Source of the DNA: Mycolicibacterium flavescens
GTDB taxonomy: Bacteria; Actinomycetota; Actinomycetes; Mycobacteriales; Mycobacteriaceae
DNA length: 64,000 nt
Assembly (NCBI GenBank): GCA_900637135.1
Contig: LR134353.1
Coordinates: 2,046,001-2,110,000 of the forward strand
Direction: 5' to 3'
A model generated the notes under the pieces. That model searched no databases. It had not been told where the DNA came from and saw only the letters and a program-made list of their open reading frames with translations. The translations under genes were made by a program, and so were the position numbers. This document shows, piece by piece, positions 29,215-40,726 of this stretch. The stretch's first letter is position 1; every line of letters starts with the position of its first letter.

Positions 29215-29903
29215 TGACATACGAAACGGACGCGTCGGGGCGCTCGCGGTTGACCCCGGCACTGGATCCCCGCGAACTCGACCGCACCGATCGCATCCTG
29301 CTCGGCTCGTGCGCGGCGATCTGGCTGGTGGCGCTCGGCACCGGGGTCGCCGCGACGGTCGCGCTGGTCGACCTCGGGCGAGGGCCGGCCGAGTCGTCCG
29401 GGGATGCCGGCACGCCGTGGCTGCTCTACACCGTCATCGGGATCTCCGCCGTGGTGATCATCGGCGCGGTTCCGCTGCTGTTGCGCGCCCGCCGGGACGC
29501 GCTGGCCGAATCGCCGCAGCCCCAACCCGCCGGACCCGCGCCGGCCGCCTCGGCGGCGTCCGGCCGGGGGCGGCCGATCGACCCGACACCGCCCACGGAG
29601 AAGTTGCCGTACGCGGCGCCGCGCCAGGAGCGCACCCTCGAGGCGGCTGCGCCGACGCCTGCGCCGACGCCCGCGTCCGCGGCCGTCGACCTGCTGGGGC
29701 TGCGCTGCGCCGTGGCGATCGCCTGCGCGATCGGCGTCGCCATGGTGGCCATCGGTGTGGCCACCTATCTGATGGCGGTCGACAGCAATGTCGCGGCCTG
29801 GGTCTTTTATGGGTTGACCGCTCTGGTCACGCTCGCCATGCCCGTTCTGCCGTGGTTCTACCTCAAAGAACTACGCGCCCTGCTCGATCAGCAGGGCGCG
29901 TAA
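29214..29903 (+). CDS. DUF2561 membrane protein (Rv2197c homologue)
   Basis: The 229-aa protein has four hydrophobic helices, about 28-50, 69-92, 165-187 and 194-215, with a Pro/Ala-rich loop of about 70 residues in the middle. It is coupled to mmpS3 by a one-base overlap (TGATG). The function is unknown; the conserved place between mmpS3 and qcrB hints at a link to the respiratory complex or its assembly, which is inference only. It is convergent with qcrB, 39 bp away. Confidence 0.85.
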   Translation: MTYETDASGRSRLTPALDPRELDRTDRILLGSCAAIWLVALGTGVAATVALVDLGRGPAESSGDAGTPWLLYTVIGISAVVIIGAVPLLLRARRDALAESPQPQPAGPAPAASAASGRGRPIDPTPPTEKLPYAAPRQERTLEAAAPTPAPTPASAAVDLLGLRCAVAIACAIGVAMVAIGVATYLMAVDSNVAAWVFYGLTALVTLAMPVLPWFYLKELRALLDQQGA

Positions 29904-29942
29904 GTCCTTTACAGCAGGCACTTTTCGAGGGTGCCGGCTGCC

Positions 29943-31655
29943 TCAGTGGTGGCCGTTGGACGAGTCTCCTTCGCGAGAGCCATGCCCGTTCGACGAGCCG
30001 TTGCGCTCCTGGTGCTCGGCCAGCGCGGTGAGCGCCTTGCGCTCGCCGGCGTGCAGAGCCGCGGTCAGCGCGTCGTGCTCTTCGATCGGATCGGCCGTGA
30101 GGAAGCTGCCGGTGCCGGGCGCGCCCGCGGAGCCCAGCTTGTTCATCCGCTTCGGGATGGCAGCGCCCTGGTACTCCAACGGAATCGGATGACCGTGCTC
30201 GTCCACCGGACCCAGCGGCTGGTGCAGCTCGATGTAGGCACCGTGCGGCAGCCGCTTGATGATGCCGGTCTCGATGCCGTGTTCGAGCACCTCCCGGTCG
30301 CTGCGCTGGAGGCCGACGGCCCACCGGTAGGCGATGTAGTAGACGATCGCCGGCAGCACCACCATGCCGATGCGGCCGATCCACGTCGTCGCGTTCAGCG
30401 AGATGTGGAACTTCAGCGCGATGATGTCGTTCATCGCGCACAGCGTGAACAGCATGTACAGCGCGATCGCCGCTGACCCCAACGCGGTTCGCACCGGGGC
30501 GTCACGCGGACGCTGCAGCAGGTTGTGGTGAGCGGTGTCGCCGGTGAGCTTCTTCTCGATGTACGGGTAGGCGATCAGCAGCATGAACACCAGGCCCATG
30601 AACAAGGCCACCCAGGTGGACGCCGGAACTGTGTAGTTGCCGAAGTAGAGCTCCCACGGCGGGAAGATACGCGCCACACCCTCCGTCCACATCATGTAGA
30701 AGTCCGGCTGGCTACCCGCCGACACCTGAGATGGCTTGTACGGCCCCAGATTCCAGACCGGGTTGATGGTCAGAAGACCGCCCATCAGACCGAGGATGCC
30801 GACGGTCATGGCGAAGAAGGCGCCGGACTTGACCGCGAACACGGGCATGACGCGCACGCCGACGACGTTGGTCTCGGTGCGGCCGGGGCCGGGGAACTGG
30901 GTGTGCTTCTGGAACCACACCAGCGCGAGATGAAGCCCGATGAGCGCCAACATGATTCCCGGGAGCAGCAGGATGTGCAGTGCGTACATCCTGGGGATCC
31001 AGAATCCGTCGGTCGCACACTCGTAACCGACGCCGCCGCAGGGGAAGTCGCCGCCGAACAGGGCCCAGTGCAACCAGGTGCCGATCACCGGCATGCCGAG
31101 TGAGATCGACGAGAGGGCGGCCCGCAGTCCGATGCCGGACAGCAGGTCGTCGGGCAGCGAGTAACCGAAGTAGCCCTCGAACATCGCCAGGATCAGCAGC
31201 AGCGCACCGATCACCCAGTTCGCCTCACGCGGGCGCCGGAAGGCGCCGGTGAAGAAGATGCGGGCCAGGTGCACCATGATCGCCGCGGCGAACAGCAGTG
31301 CGGCCCAGTGGTGTATCTGGCGGACGAACAGTCCGCCGCGGATCTCGAAGCTGATGTCGAGCGTCGACTCGTAGGCCTTCGACATCTGCACACCGCGCAG
31401 CGGCTGGTACACGCCGTCGTAGGTGACCTCGGCCATCGACGGGTCGAAGAACAGCGTCAGGTACACGCCGGTGATCAGCAGCACGATGAAGCTGTACAGC
31501 GCGATCTCGCCCAGCAGGAAGGACCAGTGGGTCGGGAACACCTTGTTCAGCTGGCGTCGCACCGCCGCGGACGGGTGGTAGCGCGAATCAATCGCATTCC
31601 CTTGGCCCGCTGCGACTTCGGCGAGGTTCGGCGGTTTCGGCAATTTCGGACTCAT
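29943..31655 (-). CDS. qcrB: Cytochrome bcc complex subunit b
   Basis: QcrB is the menaquinol-oxidising diheme subunit of complex III and the target of drugs such as telacebec. The 570-aa protein has the cytochrome b core of eight helices with heme-ligand histidines (for example in [18 protein letters not shown]) and the quinol-site motif PPWELYF (the actinobacterial form of PEWY). The C-terminus is a soluble extension ending in a low-complexity [15 protein letters not shown] tail. The ATG overlaps the qcrA stop (ATGA). Confidence 0.97.
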   Translation of the reverse strand: MSPKLPKPPNLAEVAAGQGNAIDSRYHPSAAVRRQLNKVFPTHWSFLLGEIALYSFIVLLITGVYLTLFFDPSMAEVTYDGVYQPLRGVQMSKAYESTLDISFEIRGGLFVRQIHHWAALLFAAAIMVHLARIFFTGAFRRPREANWVIGALLLILAMFEGYFGYSLPDDLLSGIGLRAALSSISLGMPVIGTWLHWALFGGDFPCGGVGYECATDGFWIPRMYALHILLLPGIMLALIGLHLALVWFQKHTQFPGPGRTETNVVGVRVMPVFAVKSGAFFAMTVGILGLMGGLLTINPVWNLGPYKPSQVSAGSQPDFYMMWTEGVARIFPPWELYFGNYTVPASTWVALFMGLVFMLLIAYPYIEKKLTGDTAHHNLLQRPRDAPVRTALGSAAIALYMLFTLCAMNDIIALKFHISLNATTWIGRIGMVVLPAIVYYIAYRWAVGLQRSDREVLEHGIETGIIKRLPHGAYIELHQPLGPVDEHGHPIPLEYQGAAIPKRMNKLGSAGAPGTGSFLTADPIEEHDALTAALHAGERKALTALAEHQERNGSSNGHGSREGDSSNGHH

Positions 31656-32866
31656 GCTGTTTTCCGTTCCCAGAAGGCCGGCCCGACGGGTTCGATGAAG
31701 TCGCCGTTGGCGACGAGGTACCCGTCCTGGTCGATGGTGATGGGCAGCTGCGCCAACGCGCGCGCAGCCGGGCCGAATATGGGTTTAGCGAAGTGCAACG
31801 CGTCGAACTGCGACTGGTGGCACGGGCAGAGGATGCGATACGACTGCTGCTCGTACAGCGACGAGGGGCATCCCAGGTGAGAGCAGACCTTCGTGTAGGC
31901 GAACAGGTCGCCGAAGTTGAAGCTCTCCTGACCCTTGCGCTTGACCACCCTGGGCAGGTCTTGCGCCTTGATTCTGATCAGCATGACGGGATTGCGCACA
32001 CCCATCGCGATCTCGGCGAGGTGGTGGTGCGACTCGACAGTGGTTCCGTCGCCGTCGGATTCGCGCCACGGGAACACCGTCTCCATACCGCCGGCGTCGA
32101 TGTCCTCGGGTCGCATCTTGACGAAGGTGCCGCTGCCGGTGGAGCGGGCCAGGAAGATGGTCTCGCCCTCGTACCGCGGCGTCCATCCGGACGTCCACAG
32201 CACCGCCTTCTTGCCTTCGGCGGTCTGGACGACGGGTTTCCACGGGTTCTTGATCAGACCGCCCGCGAACGCCACCAACGTGCCGAGGCCGAACGCGCCG
32301 AGGCCGATGCCCAGCGACAGGCCGACCAGCTTGCGCCGCTTGATCGTCGAGCCTTCCAGCGCGTCGGTCAGGTTGGCCACGACCGTCTTGCGGTGAATCT
32401 CGGGGGAGGCGCCGTCATGGCGTTCCTGAATCGAGATCTCCTCGGGGATGAACTTCTTCTGGTACAGCACCGCACCGATGCCGATCGCCAGGATCGACAG
32501 CCCGAACGTCAAGCCGTAGAGCGGCGTGGTCAGGGCGAACAGCAGCTCGCCCTCGCCGCCGTAGGGCACGTACTCCCACGGCCAGAACAGGAACACCAGC
32601 AGCAGGGCCAGGCCCGAAAAGCCGCCCAGCAGAAGCCAGTACGAGACCACGCGGCTGGCGCGCTTCTCGGCCTTGGTGTCGGGGACCGGCCAGCGATCCT
32701 CCTTGTAGACGATCTCGACGCCGTCGAGTTTGCCGCCGAGTTCGACCAGCTCCTCGCGGGACATCGCCGCCAGTTCGGCGTCGGTGGGCTGACCCGGCAC
32801 ACCGGCCTGACCCGGTGCGTCGGTGCCCTTCGGGGTGTTCTCGGTGCCGTTGCCCGGCTCGCTCAT
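31652..32866 (-). CDS. qcrA: Rieske iron-sulfur subunit of the bcc complex
   Basis: The 404-aa protein has a cytoplasmic N-terminus, three transmembrane helices (about 74-96, 112-135 and 180-203), as in actinobacterial QcrA, and a Rieske domain with CSHLGC (C328, H330, C333) and CPCH (C347, C349, H350). C328, H330, C347 and H350 bind the 2Fe-2S cluster, and C333-C349 is the expected disulfide. ATG 32866 overlaps the qcrC stop (ATGA); six more upstream residues are possible but would lie inside qcrC. It passes electrons from quinol to QcrC. Confidence 0.97.
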   Translation of the reverse strand: MSEPGNGTENTPKGTDAPGQAGVPGQPTDAELAAMSREELVELGGKLDGVEIVYKEDRWPVPDTKAEKRASRVVSYWLLLGGFSGLALLLVFLFWPWEYVPYGGEGELLFALTTPLYGLTFGLSILAIGIGAVLYQKKFIPEEISIQERHDGASPEIHRKTVVANLTDALEGSTIKRRKLVGLSLGIGLGAFGLGTLVAFAGGLIKNPWKPVVQTAEGKKAVLWTSGWTPRYEGETIFLARSTGSGTFVKMRPEDIDAGGMETVFPWRESDGDGTTVESHHHLAEIAMGVRNPVMLIRIKAQDLPRVVKRKGQESFNFGDLFAYTKVCSHLGCPSSLYEQQSYRILCPCHQSQFDALHFAKPIFGPAARALAQLPITIDQDGYLVANGDFIEPVGPAFWERKTA

Positions 32867-33669
32867 GCTCGCGCTCCGATCCACAGGGCCGCGGCGATGA
32901 CGGCCACCATGCCGATGATCCAGGCCGCCATGCCCTCGGGCGCCGGGCCGAACCCGCCGAGGCCGTAGCCGCCGTAGCTCGGTGACTCCGCCGACTCGCG
33001 GACGTAGGCGACGATGTCGCGCTTCTCATCCGGCGACAGCTGCCGGTCGGAGAACTTCGGCATGTTCTGTGGGCCGGTGAGCATCGCGGTGTAGATCTGC
33101 GCGGGCGTGGCGGCGCCGAGGTCGGGCGCGTACTTGCCCGACGACAGGGCGCCGCCCTTGCCGGTGAAGTTGTGACACGAGGCGCAGTTCAGCCGGAACA
33201 GGTCGCCGCCGCGTGCGACGTTGTCGCCCAGCAGCGACTCCTGTGCGACGCGTCCGTTGTCGTCGCGCGGAACGACCGGGCCGCCGCCGTTGGCCTGCAC
33301 GTAGGCGCCGAGCGCGTCGGTCTGCGCCTCGTCGAACAGCGGGGGCTTCTCCGGGGCCTGCGCCTCGCCGCGCATCGCGGGCATGCGGCCGGTGGAGACC
33401 TGGAAGTAGACCGCCGCCTCGCCGACGCCGATGAGGCTGGGCCCGCGGTCGGGCACACCCTGGAGGTTGACGCCGTGGCAGGTCACGCACGAGGTGTCGA
33501 ACAGCTGCTTACCCGTGCGCAACAGCGCCGACTGCGATTCGTCGGCGACCGCGACTTGCGGCGCGGGCGTCAGGGTCGCGGCGAGACCGCCGGCGACGCC
33601 CAGTCCGAGCAGCAGCAGCACAGCACCTGACAGGCGCCGGCGTAGCCGACGGCGCGACTTGTCGGTCAT
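32863..33669 (-). CDS. qcrC: Diheme cytochrome cc subunit of the bcc complex
   Basis: The 268-aa protein has an N-terminal signal-anchor (about 13-35), two c-type heme motifs CVTCH (61-65) and CASCH (162-166), and a C-terminal transmembrane helix (about 245-265). This two-heme form replaces soluble cytochrome c and bridges directly to CtaC in the supercomplex. ATG 33669 has an AAGGAG site at good spacing, and earlier in-frame starts are not needed. It follows ctaE by 35 bp and is coupled to qcrA. Confidence 0.97.
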   Translation of the reverse strand: MTDKSRRRLRRRLSGAVLLLLGLGVAGGLAATLTPAPQVAVADESQSALLRTGKQLFDTSCVTCHGVNLQGVPDRGPSLIGVGEAAVYFQVSTGRMPAMRGEAQAPEKPPLFDEAQTDALGAYVQANGGGPVVPRDDNGRVAQESLLGDNVARGGDLFRLNCASCHNFTGKGGALSSGKYAPDLGAATPAQIYTAMLTGPQNMPKFSDRQLSPDEKRDIVAYVRESAESPSYGGYGLGGFGPAPEGMAAWIIGMVAVIAAALWIGARA

Positions 33670-33704
33670 CGAACTCCTTCTCATCGGATTCATCGGCGAG
33701 CCGA

Positions 33705-35453
<1,749 letters not shown>

Positions 35454-37184
35454 GCGGGTTGTCCTCTCGACCTGGTCGGCGGCGAGCCGCGCCGAGCGCG
35501 CCGACGCGGCCCACGCCGCCCACCGGCCCGCTGCATGCGCAGGCGACCAGTAGCCCTCGTCGGCGCGCACGATACGCACCCCGGGTTGGTGCAGCCACCG
35601 CGCGATCAGTGCCGTCTCCTCGACCAGCGCGCCGCCCAACGGTGCCGTCGACAGCAGAACGGTCTGTGCGCCTGCGCAAATCGCGTCGACAACGGGCATC
35701 GGAGGAACCCCGCGCGGCGCGTTTCCCGCCGCGGCCAGTTGGCCGTTGCGGATCACCGCGAGGTGCCATCCGCCGCTGCCGTCGGGGCGGGCCGCCACCA
35801 ACTCGGTGACGGCGACCAGCGCCCGCAGTCGCTGGCCTCGCCACAGTCCGTCGATCGCGCCGGCGGCGTGATCGCGTAGTCGCGCCGCGGTCTCGTAGCG
35901 GCCGCGGTCGGCGAGGTCGGCGACGTGGGCCAGCACCGCGGCCAGCGCCCGGCCGTCGCGGCCGGCCATCAGGTCGGCCGCCTGCGCGACCGTCTCCGCG
36001 TACTCGTCGGCGCCCACGTCGCGGGGTGCCGGGCACGGCGACAACTCCCGGTCGGGGCAGGCCGGGCCGTGCACCGCGGCGCGCCCCAGCTTGTTGGTGC
36101 ACGTCCGCACCCCGGTGAACCGAGCCAGCAGGGCGGCGGTGTCGACGGCGTCGGCACGCGCGCGGAACGGGCCGATCACCGCGTCGTGCTTGGGGGTGCG
36201 CACGATCGAGAAGCGGGGAAAGGCCTCGCCGGTCAACGTGATCCACCACCATCGGTGCGGGAACTTCGACCGGCGGTTGTAGGGCGGGGCGTGCGCGGCC
36301 AGCAGGCGCAGCTCGCGCACGCCAGCCTCGAGATCGTGCGCGCACTCGACGTGGTCGACCGCGGTGGCCAGCGACGCCATCTCCTTGATGCGGGTGCGCG
36401 AGTCGGAGCCGTTGAAGTACTGCCCGACGCGTCGTCGCAGGTTGACGGCCGTGCCGACGTAGAGCACCTCGGCGCCGGGGCCGCGGAACAGGTAGACGCC
36501 GGGCCGGTGGGGCAGCGCGGCGGCGAGGTGGCGGTTGCGCCGCTGCGCCGGGGTGACGTCGGGCAGGTACGAACGCAACTCCGTGTACGTGTGCACGCCC
36601 TGGTTGCCCACGCGCTCGATCAGCCCGTGCAGCACGTCGACCGTGGCGCGCGCGTCGTCGAGTGCGCGGTGCGTCGGGGTGGTGCTCGCGCCGAACAAGC
36701 GGGCCAGCGCGGAGAGGCGCACGCTGGGCGCCTCGTCGCGGGTGAGGACCCGGCGGGCCAGTTTGACCGTGCACAGCACCGGCGGCCGCGGCCAGGCGAT
36801 CTGAGCGCGTTCGGCGGCGGCCCGCAGGAACCCGATGTCGAATCCGGCGTTGTGGGCGACCAGCACGGCCCCGCGCGAGAACTCCAGGAATGCCGGCAAC
36901 ACCGACTCGATCCGCGGCGCGTTGCACACCATCGCGGTGGTGATCCCGGTGAGCGCCACGATCTGCGGCGGGATGCTGCGGCCCGGGTCCACCAGCGTCG
37001 CCAGTTCGCCGAGCACGACGCCGCCGCGCACCTTGACCGCCCCGATCTCGGTGATCTGGTCGTGGTTGTCGCCGCTGGCCCGGCCTCCGGTGGTCTCGAG
37101 GTCGACGACGACGAACGTGGTGTCGCGCAGTGAGACGTCAGCCTGCCGATCGACATCGGCGAAGCTGAGCTGGCTCACGGGTCG

Positions 37185-37190
37185 ACCGTA
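37185..37190 (-). promoter_or_regulatory. -10 box of the DnaQ/UvrC-like gene (leaderless geometry)
   Basis: TACGGT on the minus strand, 6 nt before GTG 37178. Confidence 0.45.
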
Positions 37191-37289
37191 GAAAACCCCA
37201 CCGACAGCTTCGGGTTGCCACGCGGGCGCGCAGGACTTGTCGGTACCTCCCGATAGCGTGCGGACCGCACCGACCGAGAGGAGCCATTC

Positions 37290-37493
37290 GTGGGCACGGT
37301 GAAGATCGACTGCGACGACTGCGCGGTCCGCGGACCGGGCTGTCAGGACTGCGTCGTGAGTGTTCTGCTGGGCGTACCCGACACCTTGCTGGACGACGAG
37401 CGTCGAGCGTTGGAGGTGCTCGCCGACGTGGGCCTGGCACCGCGGCTGCGCCTGGTACCCATCCGGCGGGAGGGCAGTTCAGGTGTCGCCTGA
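37290..37493 (+). CDS. Small protein with two CxxC motifs
   Basis: The 67-aa protein carries C8-DD-C11 and C18-QD-C21 near the N-terminus, a spacing suited to binding a zinc ion or acting as a redox switch, followed by a short amphipathic region ([21 protein letters not shown]). GTG 37290 has an AGAGGAG ribosome site with 6-nt spacing. No family name is recognised with confidence. It is divergent from the nuclease gene and 153 bp ahead of ripC. The intervening stretch (37494-37646) is relatively AT-rich and probably holds the ripC promoter. Confidence 0.8.
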   Translation: MGTVKIDCDDCAVRGPGCQDCVVSVLLGVPDTLLDDERRALEVLADVGLAPRLRLVPIRREGSSGVA

Positions 37494-37646
37494 TGACACG
37501 CGGCGCGACGGGCGACGGAACGAAATATGAGCTGCCTGTTAAATTTGCGTCTTCTGTTGGACAACGCCGATGCCGTTTCGTAACCTGTCTGAGACCTAAG
37601 GGCTATTCGACACGGCTTCGTTCCGGAAGTTGAAGGACGCAAAATC

Positions 37647-38768
37647 TTGAGGCTCGACCGCACGCGTTTGACCATTCGTGGGTTCCTTCGCCCCTTCGTC
37701 AGCGCGATAGTCGGTATCACTTTTTTCGCAAGTCTCTTCGCGGTCAGTGTGCAGGCCGATCCGGCCGACGACGCGCTGGCGAAGCTCAACGAACTGTCGC
37801 GTCAGGCCGAGCAGACCACCGAGGCGATGCACTCGGCGCAGCTCGATCTCGACAACAAGCTGGCCATCCAGCGGGATGCGGAGGCCAAGCACGCCGCCGA
37901 CGCGGCAGCGGCGAACGCGGCCCGCGAACAGCTGGCAAAGTTTCAGATCGCCGTCGACAAGGTTGCCGCGGCCCAATACATGGGCGGCAGAACCGATGGA
38001 CTGGACGCGATCCTGACCGCCGGATCGCCGCAGGGCCTCATCGATCAGCTGTCCGTGCAACGCGTGATGGCCGCCCAGATGTCGGCGCAGATGAAGAGCT
38101 ACCGCGAAATGGGCAGGCAGGCCGCCCTGGCCGAAGAAGCCTCCGCGAAGTCGGCCGCCGAGGCGAAGACCGCGGCCGAACAGGCCGCTGCCGTCCGGGC
38201 CGATCTGCAGTCCAAGCAGAGCACGCTGCAGGTGCAGATCGCGGTCGTGAAGTCGCAGTACGAGGCGCTGACACCGAACCAGCGTGAGGCGCTCGCCGCC
38301 CTCCCGCCCATGCCTCCGGTGCCTGCGCCGGCGCCGGTGCCACCCGGCGATGATCCCGCGGTCCTGGCCGCGCCGCCCGCGCCCGGCGCCATCCCGCCCG
38401 GAGACGTCGCGGCCCCCGGGGCCGGACACTCCGCGACCGTGATCCAGGCCGCGCTGAGCCGTATCGGCTCGCCGTACTCCTGGGGCGGATCCGGACCGAG
38501 CGCGTTCGACTGCTCGGGGCTGGTGATGTGGGCGTTCCAACAAGCCGGCATCTCGCTGCCCCACTCCAGCCAGGCGCTGGCCCGCGGCGGTCAGCCGGTG
38601 TCGCAGGACCAAATGCAGCCGGGGGACGTCGTCAACTACTACTCCGACGCGTCGCACTCGGCGATCTACATCGGTGACGGAATGATGGTGCACGCCTCGA
38701 CCTACGGCACGCCGGTGCGGGTCGCCCCGGTGGACAATGCGCCGATCTACAACGTCCGCCGTTACTGA
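37647..38768 (+). CDS. ripC: NlpC/P60 peptidoglycan endopeptidase
   Basis: The 373-aa exported hydrolase has a signal peptide (1-37, cleavage near VQADP), a long coiled-coil region (about 40-205) that in related proteins contacts the divisome FtsEX complex, an Ala/Pro linker (220-260), and an NlpC/P60 domain with Cys289 (FDCSGLV), His337 and His349 as catalytic residues. It cleaves stem peptides in peptidoglycan. TTG 37647 follows a GAAGGA site. M. tuberculosis Rv2190c (RipC) is the counterpart. The gene overlaps the next one by 32 bp. Confidence 0.93.
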   Translation: MRLDRTRLTIRGFLRPFVSAIVGITFFASLFAVSVQADPADDALAKLNELSRQAEQTTEAMHSAQLDLDNKLAIQRDAEAKHAADAAAANAAREQLAKFQIAVDKVAAAQYMGGRTDGLDAILTAGSPQGLIDQLSVQRVMAAQMSAQMKSYREMGRQAALAEEASAKSAAEAKTAAEQAAAVRADLQSKQSTLQVQIAVVKSQYEALTPNQREALAALPPMPPVPAPAPVPPGDDPAVLAAPPAPGAIPPGDVAAPGAGHSATVIQAALSRIGSPYSWGGSGPSAFDCSGLVMWAFQQAGISLPHSSQALARGGQPVSQDQMQPGDVVNYYSDASHSAIYIGDGMMVHASTYGTPVRVAPVDNAPIYNVRRY

Positions 38769-39588
38769 CCGCCGGGGTGTCGCGCACGCGAGAAGCAGGT
38801 CTCGGCTCGCGGCGCTGCTCATCGCCGAACTGATCTTCGCGCTGCTGATCGTCGGCCGCTCCGAGGCCCCGTCCGGTCCGGTGGTGGCCACGCCCGCGGC
38901 TCCGGCGTCGCTGACCACGCCGACCGCGGCATCGCGCGTCCACACGCTCGCTGACGGCCGTGCGGTCCGGTTGGTGAATCTCGGCGGGCCGCGGACCGAG
39001 CGGTTGTTGTCCCGGATCGCGGCCGAGACGGACGGGGCCGCGGCGGCGGTCACCGCGTTCTGGGGACCGGAGTGGCCGCGCGAGATCGTCATCGCCGTCG
39101 CAGGCACCGGCGCGCAGTTCGCGGCGATCGGCGGCGGTGACTCCCACACCGCGGCCACCACCACGCCCGAGCGGATCATGTTCGCCCCCGGCGCTGCCGA
39201 TCTGAGCGACGCCGCGTTGCGAATCGTGTTGCGCCACGAGCTGTTTCATTACGCTGCCCGCACGCGAACCGCGTCGGACGCTCCGCGTTGGCTCACCGAG
39301 GGAGTGGCCGACTTCGTGGCCCGGCCCGCGACACCGGTGCCGGACCCTTCGCTTCTCACGCTGCCCGGTGACGCCGAACTGTCCGGGCCACAGCGTTCGC
39401 TGGCCTACGACCGGGCGTGGTGGTTCAGCAGGTTCGTCGCCGACCGGTTCGGCGCGGCCACGCTGCTCGCGCTGTACCAGCGGGCCTGCGGAGCCGGCCA
39501 CCCCGACGTCGCGACGGCGGTGCGCGACACCCTCGGAACGGATCTCGATACAGTGCTGGCCGAGTGGCGGCAGTGGGCGAGCCGATGA
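38737..39588 (+). CDS. Membrane-anchored HExxH peptidase-like protein (Rv2189c position)
   Basis: The 283-aa protein has an N-terminal membrane anchor or signal (about 22-40), a Pro/Ala-rich linker, and a domain with HELFH (167-171) followed by a glutamate in WLTEGVADF (E188), the gluzincin-type metal site seen in peptidase MA-like families. It is probably extracellular and may be a protease, though activity is not shown. The ATG lies inside the ripC 3' end (32-bp overlap); no canonical start was found in frame soon after it. Its stop is followed by 1 nt and then the pimB GTG, so ripC, this gene and pimB form one operon. Confidence 0.8.
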   Translation: MRRSTTSAVTDRRGVAHARSRSRLAALLIAELIFALLIVGRSEAPSGPVVATPAAPASLTTPTAASRVHTLADGRAVRLVNLGGPRTERLLSRIAAETDGAAAAVTAFWGPEWPREIVIAVAGTGAQFAAIGGGDSHTAATTTPERIMFAPGAADLSDAALRIVLRHELFHYAARTRTASDAPRWLTEGVADFVARPATPVPDPSLLTLPGDAELSGPQRSLAYDRAWWFSRFVADRFGAATLLALYQRACGAGHPDVATAVRDTLGTDLDTVLAEWRQWASR

Positions 39589-39589
39589 C

Positions 39590-40726
39590 GTGACGCGGGT
39601 TCTGTTGGTCACCAACGACTTTCCGCCGCGGCGCGGCGGCATCCAGTCCTATCTGCAGGAGTTGGTCGACCACCTCGAGGCCGAAGGGCGGCACACGCTG
39701 ACGGTGTACGCGCCGAAATGGAAGGGTTCCGACGCGTTCGACCGGGACGCGTCGTATCGGGTCGTGCGGCACCCGACCACCCTCATGCTGCCCGAACCGT
39801 CGGTGAGCGGCCGGATGCGGCGCCTCATCGAGCAGACCGGGGCCGAGACGGTTTGGTTCGGTGCAGCGGCTCCGCTGGCGCTGATGGCGCCGCTGGCCCG
39901 CGACGCGGGCGCACGCCGGGTGATCGCCAGCACGCACGGTCACGAGGTCGGCTGGTCGATGTTGCCCCTGGCTCGAAACGCGCTGCGGCGCATCGGATCC
40001 GCCACCGATGCGCTCACCTATGTCAGCCAGTACACCCGGCGCCGGTTCGCCTCGGCGTTCGGGCCACGCGCCGCGCTCGAGCATCTGCCGCCGGGGGTCG
40101 ACACCGACCGGTTCACGCCCGACGAGGTCGCGCGAGCCGAACTACGCGCCCGCTACCGGCTCGGCAACCGCCGCGTCGTCGTATGCCTGTCGCGACTGGT
40201 TCCGCGCAAAGGGCAGGACATGCTGATTCGGGCGATGCCCGCGATCCGGCAGCGCGTGCCCGATGCGGCGCTGGTGATCGTCGGCGGCGGGCCCTACCGG
40301 TCGACCCTGCACAAGCTGGCGCGCAGCTTCGGGGTGGCCGACGACGTCGTCTTCACCGACGCCGTCCCCGGCGACGAGTTGCCCGCACACCACGCCATGG
40401 CCGATGTATTTGCGATGCCGTGCCGGACCCGCGGCGCCGGGCTGGACGTCGAGGGACTGGGCATCGTTTATCTCGAGGCGTCGGCGACAGGTGTTCCGGT
40501 CGTGGCGGGCCGGTCGGGTGGCGCGCCGGAGACCGTGCGGGACGGCGAGACCGGCGTGGTGGTCGACGGCTGGGACGTCGGCGCGATAGCGGCGGCTGTC
40601 AGCGACCTGCTGGCCGATCCCGACCGTGCTGGGCGGATGGGTGCGGCGGGCCGGCGCTGGGTGGTCGAGAACTGGCAGTGGCACACCCAGGCGAGGCGAC
40701 TGTCGAACCTGCTCTACCCCGAGTAG
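39590..40726 (+). CDS. pimB: GDP-mannose-dependent mannosyltransferase of PIM synthesis
   Basis: The 378-aa GT4 enzyme (PimB', Rv2188c type) adds the second mannose to phosphatidylinositol mannoside on the cytoplasmic face of the membrane. Marks are the N-terminal [17 protein letters not shown], the phosphate-binding [12 protein letters not shown], and the donor-site EX7E-like [14 protein letters not shown] 39590 starts 1 nt after the preceding stop. The 3' end overlaps that of fadD15 by 13 bp (convergent). The neighbouring acyltransferase and mannosyltransferases in the window also serve envelope glycolipids. Confidence 0.95.
   Translation: MTRVLLVTNDFPPRRGGIQSYLQELVDHLEAEGRHTLTVYAPKWKGSDAFDRDASYRVVRHPTTLMLPEPSVSGRMRRLIEQTGAETVWFGAAAPLALMAPLARDAGARRVIASTHGHEVGWSMLPLARNALRRIGSATDALTYVSQYTRRRFASAFGPRAALEHLPPGVDTDRFTPDEVARAELRARYRLGNRRVVVCLSRLVPRKGQDMLIRAMPAIRQRVPDAALVIVGGGPYRSTLHKLARSFGVADDVVFTDAVPGDELPAHHAMADVFAMPCRTRGAGLDVEGLGIVYLEASATGVPVVAGRSGGAPETVRDGETGVVVDGWDVGAIAAAVSDLLADPDRAGRMGAAGRRWVVENWQWHTQARRLSNLLYPE

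Noticed and set aside
37494..37646. c-di-AMP riboswitch upstream of ripC
   Set aside because: Such switches precede some actinobacterial cell-wall hydrolase genes, but this 153-bp gap shows none of the expected long conserved structure, only a short promoter-like region.
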